From: Capitulum mitella
Taxonomy: Eukaryota > Arthropoda > Thecostraca > Pollicipedomorpha > Pollicipedidae
Direction of reading: 5' to 3'
DNA: 64,000 nt
Assembly (NCBI GenBank): GCA_030062745.1
Contig: CP099848.1
Coordinates: 23,190,378 to 23,254,377, forward strand
Every line of letters begins with the position of its first letter. The stretch's first letter is position 1. The notes beneath the pieces were generated by a model. The model ran no database searches. It saw only the letters and a program-made list of their open reading frames with translations, and was not told where the DNA came from. Of this stretch, positions 55,401 through 64,000 are shown piece after piece. The position numbers and the translations under genes were made by a program.

Positions 55401-56230
55401 TCCGTCCGCACTGCGTTATCTTGCGCGCAGTTTTGTCAATGCAGTTATTCTGGGCGATGTTTTCGCTCTTCAACACTTTTTTCGACGCCATGATGCTCTC
55501 AGTAACAAATGCGAACAAGATTTTGGGTACGGTGAAATTTCAACTGGCGGCTCCTCGGGTATAAAACACTGAAATAGATCGATAAATATCCTTTGTATCT
55601 CAAAATGAAATAATGCGAAGTAAATTTGCTAAGCGTCATTCGAGAATATTCGTCCAGTCTTCAGGAAAACACAATGCGTCTCGCTCGTCATCCGCCCCGC
55701 ATGGTGCCCTGTCAGGTTTGACTATAGCGATGCGTTATTTGAACCTGTTTTAGCTGCATTTAAAAAGGCCAGAAATAGGCACTGCCGTGCTACCCAGGCA
55801 TATTTGCCTTACAGTCTTGCTCATTTTTGGAGGGCGGTTGTCACCGGTTTGTTTTTCCTAAACAGACCTGCGTCACCACCAGCTATCGCACGACAGCCGT
55901 TCAAGGTCTCTGGCAAGGCACGGCCATCAGTTTTTCGGCGACAGGAGGGTCCGGTACACGTATAGACTCTCGGCCGACATTTTCTGCAGTTTTAAGGCCG
56001 CAGGACAACACTGCACCCTGACGTTGTCACTGCTCGGCGACGTTGTCCAGTTAACATTCTGCTCCCAGCTGGACAGCTGAGCGCACCTGCCATGTTGGCA
56101 AGTGATGCGTCTGTTAAATGTTGGGGCGACCGGTGTCCGCAGCTACAGCATCGTGCAGAAAATGCATTAAAAAAACTTCGCGACCATTTAGGCATCTTAT
56201 TCTTGCGTGATGATTGTCCATAGCTCGCCT
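52451..56230. other. Gene-poor region
   Basis: No confident gene. Contains the second poly-G element (53006-53171), a B-box-like AGATTCGAACTC at about 54285 (minus-strand GAGTTCGAATC) that may be a SINE remnant, and a GC-rich patch at 54650-54990 whose minus frame (GADSRTYAAPAKSMLARVLR) is not recognised. Confidence 0.45.
53006..53171 (+). repeat. Dispersed poly-G element, copy 2
   Basis: Same order of blocks as 22076-22245 (GCCAGGATTTTCTTAAGG, GCCTGCTG, GACGATGTGCAATGGTTTT, G run, CCCCCCTTGGCTGCG). The copies differ by scattered substitutions and G-run length. Confidence 0.75.
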
Positions 56231-56264
56231 GCGACCATCCCTGTATTCTGGTAGGGAGGTGGGG

Positions 56265-56445
56265 GTGGTCCTGACCCAGCCCTGGTTCGGTAGGGGTAGG
56301 GGTGTCGGCTCTGATCCAGTGAGAGCCAACCTGACCCCCACGGTCCGGCGGCAGGAGATATGATCCTGTACCCAGCCCTGGTTTGCTAGAGGGAGGGGTG
56401 TCGGCTCTGATCCGGTGAGAACCAGCCTGACCCCCGCGTGGTCCA
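56265..56445. repeat. ~100-bp tandem duplication
   Basis: Two copies sharing ACCCAGCCCTGGTT, GGGGTGTCGGCTCTGATCC, GTGAGA.CCA and CCTGACCCCC, the second beginning near 56370. No coding role apparent. Confidence 0.75.
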
Positions 56446-57174
56446 GTAACGGCCAGCCGCCGCCGGACTGACGGAGCGGCCAGGCGACCTCGACAGGGCC
56501 CGGTGCGCAGGGCGGCCGCCTCGGCGCCCGGCCAGGTTCAAGGTGATCTGATGGCGCCGTACGCCATGGGCGCGAAGTGTCCATCATGGCAGAGGCGGTG
56601 GCCAGTAACGTCAGAGACCGGAGCTTTACGGCGGCCGGTACCTTCCAAGTCAATGCCACATGTTGGGTGCAAGGACGGGACCATTGTAAATAACAATGAG
56701 AGTCACATTCTTCTTCCAGCTCGTCTGGATCGGCCGTCGGCTTTTTTCTTTGAGTGATTTTCAGAGCTTTCAGAGTCGGCTGCCTGACCCATCTTTTTGC
56801 GTTTGTTTGTTTAATTCAGTTTAGTTTGTTTCGTGCACATCATCCTCAGCAATATGACGGAGGCTGTAGTTTTGATTCCGAGATATTTGGACAGTGATCG
56901 GTGTAAGACGAGTAATGCGGACACAAATTATCCACCTTGCGACACATGCTGCATCGCGCTATGGACATGGACGCGGACAAGGTCTAATGTTATAAGCGAC
57001 TTCCAGCACATCAAGGGTTTGCGGCTTGTCGCCGGGATTAATACACGGCTCCCTTACTGTTAATCCTCCGTGTATATGCCAAAGTAATTTGTGTGTGACA
57101 CGAATGCGTCGTCACGAAAATAACTCGTCCTAGCCACCCCGTACCCTTCAGAAGCGGCCTCAACCCACTCACTT

Positions 57175-57639
57175 CAAGACTCCGAAAATCACGTTTCCAG
57201 AACTATCCTGCCTGATATTGTGCATCGTGCACTTTACGTGTTGTGCCGCCTGGCGCTGTTGCACGTCCAGCTCATTTCCCGAGACGTGGCGGTCGTTGGC
57301 AACTGCGAGCAGACTCGGAAAAATCTGGGCGGCGGCGTCCTCAGGCCGGGCGGGGGCTGCTTCCGTTGAAAACCGATCTCTTTGGTTCAGCGTCACTGGT
57401 CTCAGGAACGTCTGCAGCGCAGATCTCACCACGCTCTTGAACGCGCCGAAGTCCGGCGACGAAGACCACCGCTGTGCGCAGGTGGCGTTATCCTGGCTCC
57501 CTGGTGCCCGAACTGACGCAAACGGCGCTGTCGAGCGCCTTAAATCCGGCAGAGAAGGCAGCCCCATTTCAGCGACAGAGCCGTGGGAATAACGCGGGGC
57601 CTCTGCTGACCTGCAACGGTCTTCGGCCTGGCCGTGCAT
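57175..57639 (-). CDS. Unassigned minus-strand open segment with donor
   Basis: An open frame runs to FGVLK where TTGAA/GTGAGT forms a good donor at about 57175. The distal part reads LQTFLRPVTLNQRDRFSTEA, QIFPSLLAVANDRHVSGNEL and HVKCTMHNIRQDSSGNVIFG. It looks protein-like, but I do not recognise a family and cannot fix the 5' boundary. The opposite strand is also open, so compositional chance is not excluded. Confidence 0.25.
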
Positions 57640-58470
57640 TTAACCGTGCATTCATGGCCGTACTTTAACTCCCGCTGGTTGGGCGCAGGTTTGGCTTGCC
57701 TGTTTACAAGAGGCCTGCATCAGAGGCTGGATTGAAGTGCTGGTGCGCTACGGTCACGGTCGTCTCATCGCCAAGCCTAATGCTGTTATACCTGATGCGT
57801 TATACTGTTACAATGCTCTTTGGTAATAGTTCAGCCAATGTCCAAGGCGGCGGGCCTTCAGGGCTGAGATGTTTTAGGATCTGAAAACAAGTTATACACG
57901 CCATAGAGGCCCAGCTTTGAGTTGTTCTGTAGTCGCTGCGCAGTATCGTCATCATTCTGTCACATGCACCGCACCGGTTATCTTGACCTCTTCTGTCAGC
58001 GCCTCATGTGGGCGATTTAGTTCTTTCTATCGGAATCTTGAAACGTCGTTTGTCAGAGGAGGGCCCTTTAGGGCATCGTGACACCGATTATACACGAAGT
58101 CCCCGTGCTTTGCTGCGGCACCGAGGAGACCCCGAATCCTCGGAAGTCTTCTCAGATTAATGTCCCGAGTGGCCAACAAGCCCGCCTTCTGCAGACCTCC
58201 CCGTTAGGCGGGCGGACGCGGAACCTCCGCCTGCGGGCTGCGTGATGCAGGCCATTTTGAGCAGGAGCTAATGTCACATCCGGTGCCGATTGCCCGAGGC
58301 GGTGCCAAATGGCGCCGCGGAGCCGTCAACGAGAGGCAGGGCGGGCCCTCCAGCGCATCGCGTGCGCTTTCTGTGTCACTGTATCGGTGTCAGGGCTGTG
58401 GCCGCGGAACCGGAGCCCTGGCGGTGCGGAGTTACGTTATGTTATGTAGTCCCGGTACGTTAGCGTACTG
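57640..58470. other. Spacer, no gene seen
   Basis: Ordinary-composition sequence with short frames. The right end is GC-rich and leads into the 33-bp array. Confidence 0.5.
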
Positions 58471-58479
58471 CCGAGACAC

Positions 58480-59185
58480 TGTTGCGGCACTGCTGTTGCA
58501 CTGTCGGGACACTGTCGAGGCTCAGCCGGTGCCCTGTCGGGACACTGTCGTGACTCAGCCGGTGCCCTGTCGGGACACTGTCGAGGCTCAGCCGGTGCCC
58601 TGTCGGAACGCTGTCGTGGCTCAGCCGGTGCCCTGTCGGAACGCTGTCGTGGCTCAGCCGGTGCCCTGTCGGGACACTGTCGTGGCTCAGCCGGTGCCCT
58701 GTCGGGACACTGTCGAGGCTCAGCCGGTGCCCTGTCGGGACACTGTCGAGGCTCAGCCGGTGCCCTGTCGGGACGCTGTCGTGGCTCAGCCGGTGCCCTG
58801 TTGGGACACTGTCGAGGCTCAGCCGGTGCCCTGTTGGGACGCTGTCGTGGCTCAGCCGGTGCCCTGTCGGGACACTGGCGAGGCTCAGCCGGTGCCCTGT
58901 CGGGACGCTGTCGTGGCTCAGCCGGTGCCCTGTTGGGACACTGTCGAGGCTCAGCCGGTGCCCTGTCGGGACACTGTCGTGGCTCAGCCGGTGCCCTGTC
59001 GGGACACTGTCGAGGCTCAGCCGGTGCCCTGTCGGGACGCTGTCGTGGCTCAGCCGGTGCCCTGTCGGGACACTGTCGTGGCTCAGCCGGTGCCCTGTCG
59101 GGACACTGTCGATGCTCAGCCGGTGCCCTGTCGGGACGCTGTCGTGGCTCAGCCGGTGCCCTGTTGGGACACTATCGTGTTGTTA
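58480..59185. repeat. 33-bp minisatellite, about 21 copies
   Basis: Units of 33 bp built from GGCTCAGCCGGTGCCCTGTC and a GGGACACTGTCGNG tail. Two tail variants (GAG/GTG; GACAC/GACGC) are mixed irregularly. The period keeps frames open on the plus strand; one reads as AQPVPCRDTVV repeats in a 392-codon frame (58271-59449). Each unit carries a CTCAG on the plus strand and a CCGACAG on the minus strand, both acceptor-like. I do not consider the long frame a protein without transcript evidence. Confidence 0.92.
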
Positions 59186-59450
59186 ATGCATTGTCGAGAC
59201 GCCGGTACGGTACTCATTGTCGAGACGCTGTCGTGGTGCTGCTGCATTGCTGTCCGGACGCTTTCGGATGATGCTGGTGCGCCGTCGCAGATCCGTGATA
59301 CTGCTGGTGCAGTGCCGGGATACTGTCATGGTGCTGTTGGTGTGCTGTCGGGAAATTGTCGTATTGTCTGTGACTATATCACTGTCGTAGTGGTGCTGGT
59401 GCACCTACATGAAAATGCCGTAATAATGTTAGTACTTTGCGCATCTTGAC
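59186..59450. repeat. Degenerate right edge of the 33-bp array
   Basis: Diverged units with GTCGAGACGC, GTCGGG and TGCTGGTGC words continue the array with decaying periodicity, a normal sign of an ageing minisatellite flank. Confidence 0.6.
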
Positions 59451-59464
59451 AGCCGATGGATTAT

Positions 59465-59535
59465 CACTCTGATTCGAGCAATAATTATTGCTCGAATACA
59501 TTATCACTCTGATTCGAGCAGTAATTATTGAACGA
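59465..59535. repeat. Tandem duplication with a 26-bp perfect palindrome
   Basis: The block TTATCACTCTGATTCGAGCA occurs twice at about 40-bp spacing. In the first copy, positions 59472-59497 form a perfect 26-bp palindrome with half ATTCGAGCAATAA; in the second copy the right arm has lost the match. Confidence 0.92.
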
Positions 59536-61240
59536 AAATTTGCGCAGTACGGGACTGGAACGGTTTCTGAACGGCGCCAGTCTGCTACCAATGTGTTACT
59601 AGTGCGATACAGGTAAAGCAAACATGTTTTCATCAGCAGGAGCGCTAAAATGCAAAAATGGCCTGATTACCAACCATGTGATACAGAAAATTCGTTCATT
59701 TCAACACAAGGCTGATATGACTTCACAAAAGGGCAAATGGAATAGTCATGTCATACCATGTGTTGCCATGTTTATCTTTATTTTTACTTCGGAATATTCA
59801 GTTTCATTATTCAGAGTAGACGCTAACAAAATATTGATATCAGTCAAAAAAAAAGAAAATGGGGGAATGTTTTGTTCCGAACAACTGGCATTACTTGACG
59901 TATATTGAAATGATGACTGCTACCAGACAGTGGTTCAAGATCGGTACGTTAATGGAAAGCGTAACTCCTCTCAAAATGTTGTGGCAGGATGGACCAGAGC
60001 GCCCGTGCGACGGCCCATGACATGCGCGGGGAACGGCCTACCCTGGGCTCAGTACCCCCACACAACGTTATCAGAAAAATTCCAACCCATTAAACGGTGT
60101 GGTTTCAGTCGGCGAAAACGGCCATCACACCTAAGTTCAGATGTTACCGTGTCGTTTTAACCTGGTATACATTTCAGTAGCAGTTCTCGTAAACAATGAC
60201 GCCGAAAAATGCAATGTCGTAAGAACTGCTGCAGAAAAAGTGGCGACTAGACATAAGTTTTAAAACTGTTCCAACCTCCATTATCTGTGCATCGTGCTCT
60301 CTCGCCTATAGGCTCGATTCAAAAACCGGCACCGAGTGATAATGTACCTGTGTTCGATAGCGGGGTAAACCTGAAGGGTAAAGGTGACTCTTTTAACCAT
60401 CGCTTTACCTAACGATATTTAAACAATACGCCACTGAAGGCTAAAAATGTCGCCAAAAAAAAAAACGGTGCAGACCATGGCATGAACAGCTGTACTACGT
60501 GGGTGAGATGAAGCTGATAAAATTTCATGAAATACTGTCATCTGTTCACTTTTGATAGGCGTTTGGCCCTTTTGTCAAACCTTGAGCAATCAAAGCTGCT
60601 GACGTCAGCAGCAGTGCACCATTCTTCCACGCCAGATGCCAGGCTGGGGCCTGCAGACCTCCTGCAGCCAGGTTTGAGAGATCCGAGAAACGCTGTCGCC
60701 GCCCGGGGACGTCTGCACGCGCACGGACCGTTAGCGCAAGAGCATGCGTGCGCATATTCTGCGTTTACGACCGTGAACCGCGGGTCCTTTCACCCGGTCT
60801 CACGACAAAAGGGCGGGACCAGGTTTGGGAAGTGTGCACAGTTTCAGCGCTGGTGTCGACAGGATTCAGGCACTCTGTAGGCCTGGGCTCTCCTTCAGTC
60901 CTGATGTGCAATAACATAGAGGTTTCTGTGTAAGTCACTGGCCTGGCTCCAGCTGGCTGGAGCCCTGCTGACCGAGCCCCAGATGACATGCCCCTAGCCG
61001 ACTAACCGACGCTGACCTGGACCTAGCTAGCCATCACCCCAGATGATGAAGCACAGTCTAGAGCACGCTAACGTTGTCCGGTATCCATGCGATCAGCATG
61101 CAGCAGCACCATAGGCCGGGTAGCAACCGCATTGAGCAGAGCGGGTAGCAACCGCGTCCCGTTGTCCTGCACAAAGCCCTGCATAGCCAATGGCCCCCTG
61201 CGGCTGGCTTCAGAGAGCCGGAATGGCGACTGAGGCGGAC
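59536..61240. other. Gene-poor spacer
   Basis: AT-rich then GC-richer sequence with short frames only. A hairpin at 60945-60964 has perfect 8-bp arms GGCTCCAG and CTGGAGCC around CTGG. No recognisable gene. Confidence 0.5.
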
Positions 61241-61269
61241 GTGGATATACAGTCCCTCACTGTCTTCCC

Positions 61270-61900
61270 TGTGCTGTATCCGGGGGCCGGACCTGAGGAT
61301 ACGGCCCCCTCAAGGTCTTTCCTGTGCTGTATCTAGGAGTCGAACCGCGGGATACAGTCACCCCACTGTCTTCCGTGTGTTGTATCTGGGGGGTGGACCT
61401 GAGGATACGGTCCCCTCACTGTCTTCCCTGTGCTGTATCCGGGGGCCGGACCTGAGGATACAGTTCCCTCATTGTTGTCCCTGAGCTGTATCTGGGAGCT
61501 GGTCCTGGGGATACAGTCCCCCCCCCCCACTGCCTTTCCTGTGATGTATCTTGAAGCCGGTCGTGGAGATACAGCCCCCTTCACTGACATCCCTGAGCCG
61601 TATCTGAGAGTCGGACCTTGGGATATAGCCCCTTACTGTCTTTCCCGTGCAGTATCCGGGAGTCGGACCTCGGGATACAGCTCCTCACTGCCTTTCCCGT
61701 GCCGTATCTGGGAGTCGGACCTCGGGATACAGTCCCTCACTGTCTTCCCTGTGCTGTACCCGGGAGCCGCACTTGAGGGTACGGTCCCGCTCCCCCACCG
61801 TCTTATCTGTGCTTTATCCGGGAATCGGACCTCGGAACACAGCTTCCCCCACTGCCTTCCCTGTGCTGCATCTATGACCCAGTCCTCTGGATGCAGTCCC
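61270..61900 (+). repeat. ~53-bp minisatellite of hairpin units, about 12 copies
   Basis: Each unit contains a left arm CTGTATCC (or variant), a loop of about 15 nt (CGGGAGTCGGACCTC-like), a right arm GGATACAG (or variant), then a pyrimidine-rich spacer (TCCCTCACTGTCTTCCC). Left arms start at about 61274, 61327, 61380, 61433, 61486, 61544, 61598, 61650, 61702, 61754, 61812 and 61866. Several arm substitutions are matched in the partner arm. No coding role is evident, although some frames stay open. Confidence 0.9.
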
Positions 61901-61905
61901 CCCTA

Positions 61906-64000
61906 TTGCTTTCCCTGCGTGGTAACGGAGTAGTCGGCCCCCGGGACCAGGCCCCCCTCACTGCGGCCCTGCGGTGATGGCGTTCTGCCCCGTGCCTGGT
62001 CCCGCTCGCATCTGGATTCGACCGGTTCGTGCAAGTAACAAGCGGGCAGGTGAAAGCCGCCTGCAGAAGCCAGATGGACGGCCCCAGATACGCCGTACGA
62101 ACGAGCCACGGCATCTTAAGTACCCTTTGTGAAATCTGTCAGTTCGGACGAAACTGAAGTAATGGAAATAACTTACGCAAACGTTTTTTTGTGCTTTAAT
62201 AGACCCGACCTGCAGAACAGCTTTGCAGAGATGTAGACGCTGTATAATTTTTTCGATTTGGCTACGATGGTAAAACTTAACCTGTCACGGCATGGCCACG
62301 TGGTATAACTAGCGCTGAACGATAACGATGACACGGAAGATTAATCGGAAATTAGAATGCATAATGTGGCGTTGTGGAAACCAGCAGCCAATTCGAGATA
62401 ACAGCTTTGCCGGAGAAAATGCCTCCGTAATACCAGCTTGGAACTGCCGAGTCCAGTAATGTTCAAATGCACCGCTGTCGCCGAGCGTCCTGTACCTGGT
62501 ACCGTCTGGCGTGTCTTTGCACCCGCGGCCGCCTGGGGTATCGAAAAGGCACCCCTTTTATCTCAGGACATAACCGTCGAATCTGAAGTGGCATGCCACC
62601 CATAGATATCCCAGAGTCTTGCGATTCAAAAAATACTGTTAGCTCTGGTCACGTGACTGATGACGTCACGGGTCACATAAGACACATAGCACAACGTCGG
62701 AAAAACCGACGTCGGTTTGTACCTCATATCATCGGCAACCCTGGTCTTGAGCCTTCAGCTGGGCATCAAAATAAAGGCCATGATCTCCTCCATCAGAAGC
62801 ATGCCAGAATGTTAAAAAGTGAAGTCAAGGTCAAACTAAGTCAGGTTAGATGTTGGTGTTACTTTATATGTCGAAGATCGATACTTACTCGCAACCGTTT
62901 TGATCCACGTGACAAAGAGAGAAGTAAAACCTTCTGATGAAACCTTCCAGTTCTACATTACCTGCGTTTTATCCATTCAACGCGAGTCTAGGTCAGGTCA
63001 GATAAGGTTGCATTTCTCTTCCTGACAAAGAACAATAATTACTGTCTGGGATTCTTAACTGCATCAAATACAGAACTGAAATGGCATCTCGTGATAATTA
63101 AATGTGTCTTGTCTGTTCTTTATCGGGTCGGGATCAAACCAGATCACGACAGATAATCATTTTTCTTTTGCTGACTAGGAACAATAATTTCTCTTTGCTG
63201 CTACTGAACGATCTTCCACAGAAAATGTTGTATTTTATTTCGTTTTGACATCTGCCTATGGCGTGACTTGGCCTGGTCTCGCATTTCGTTTGGTGAACCT
63301 TGTTGAGAGGCGCCTGTAGATTTGCTTGTCTTGCTGGGATGATGACGAAGGTCAACGGCAGCCACTTCAATGCGTTACAATGCATCATCATGCTTGTGAC
63401 CTAGCATGACCTCTAATGTTGGCGTGTCTCGGTTGTACATCCTTTTGAGGATCGTTTCCTACGTAATTCTAAATAATCAATGCATTATATTCATGAATGT
63501 TATCGAAAAAACGACCCATGTTCGCGCCACCGATCGAAGAGGCAAAAACTTGCATGCGGGATTTAACTTATGGCATCACATCTCCATGACCTGACCTAGC
63601 ATGGAGATGGCTGTGATGTCAAAATATGTAAAATTAATTGGTGGACAGGTCTGAAAATTTGGTTGGGATAGATCTAACAGTTCAGAAATTATTCACGAAA
63701 ACGTAGTCGGAAAGTATTTTTCATGAGTATCCTTCCAACCGGAAACAGCCGCTTGCAGTGCTTGGTTATGCGCTGATTAATCCGCCCCGTCATGGATGGA
63801 GAGTAATTTGACCACCCTCAGTTGGGTTTTCTTGAATACCTTAAGAACAATTTTACTTACGTTTCTGGAGCTCACAGTGCCTTTCCAAAAATGACCGGCA
63901 GCTCTAAACCCATTTTATTTCTTAAAATCAGACAGAGTAAATTTATGGGATCGTAACTAGCTGCCATTGATGAGATGGCTTAACTACAGTGGTGACCTCT
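61906..64000. other. Right-end spacer
   Basis: No gene recognised. AGGTCA/TGACCT words recur around 62825-62850, 62990-63005, 63395-63415 and 63585-63600. A two-part hairpin spans 63574-63618. Confidence 0.5.
63574..63618. repeat. Hairpin (10-bp plus 5-bp stem)
   Basis: Arms CATCTCCATG (63579-63588) and CATGGAGATG (63600-63609) are perfectly complementary around an 11-nt loop; outside an asymmetric bulge, CATCA pairs with TGATG. Confidence 0.85.

Noticed and set aside
58480-59185. CRISPR-like array from regular repeats
   Set aside because: No unique spacers; units are contiguous head-to-tail, and the sequence is eukaryotic.
58271-59449. 392-codon plus-strand open frame of AQPVPCRDTVV repeats as a protein
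   Set aside because: The 33-bp period and lack of internal stops make several frames open at once; no start context, flanking exons or known family support translation.

Overview
This is eukaryotic nuclear DNA from an animal: intron-rich genes with GT-AG junctions, GC-rich coding exons, many microsatellites and minisatellites, and tRNA-derived SINE-like pieces. Gene content and base composition suggest an invertebrate, most likely an arthropod; a crustacean such as a barnacle is a guess from overall style, not something the sequence proves.

Layout. (1) 0.56-6.2 kb, minus strand: AGXT2, a mitochondrial PLP-dependent aminotransferase. Eight exons are resolved and the last C-terminal exon lies off the left edge. 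(2) 10.8-17.5 kb, plus strand: LARP7, the 7SK snRNP La-related protein, in nine exons (La motif, RRM, acidic linker, xRRM). (3) 19.5-22.6 kb, minus strand: a complete three-exon two-pore-domain potassium channel (K2P), about 432 aa. (4) 32.4-37.5 kb, plus strand: a paralogous K2P gene head-to-head with the first. Only its first two exons (TM1 to the first pore) can be found. (5) 50.0-50.4 kb, plus strand: MPC2, a mitochondrial pyruvate carrier subunit with its conserved domain in one exon. (6) About 52.1-52.4 kb, plus strand: an unidentified multi-spanning membrane-protein exon. The rest is intergenic or intronic DNA rich in repeats. The genes look like ordinary unrelated neighbours, apart from the K2P pair, which shares both intron positions and phases.

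The most unusual pattern is that several minisatellites are built from splice sites. In the second K2P gene the intron-1 donor is repeated seven times at exactly 33-nt spacing, always in phase 1, and the opposite end of the same intron carries about twelve 33-bp copies of a branch-point/pyrimidine/CAG acceptor unit. In AGXT2 the acceptor of the last resolved exon is preceded by four acceptor copies that keep the reading frame open. A similar pyrimidine-CAG array lies at 30.1-30.5 kb. Separately, 61.27-61.90 kb is an array of about twelve hairpin units whose stems change in compensating pairs.

Other notable points: two sharply bounded CpG-poor blocks (7.5-9.8 and 10.9-13.2 kb) that look like methylation footprints, a satellite whose monomers carry FTZ-F1/ERR-like motifs, and single-base frame breaks in one AGXT2 and one LARP7 exon that are probably assembly indels. 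Splice sites were placed by eye and no searches were run.
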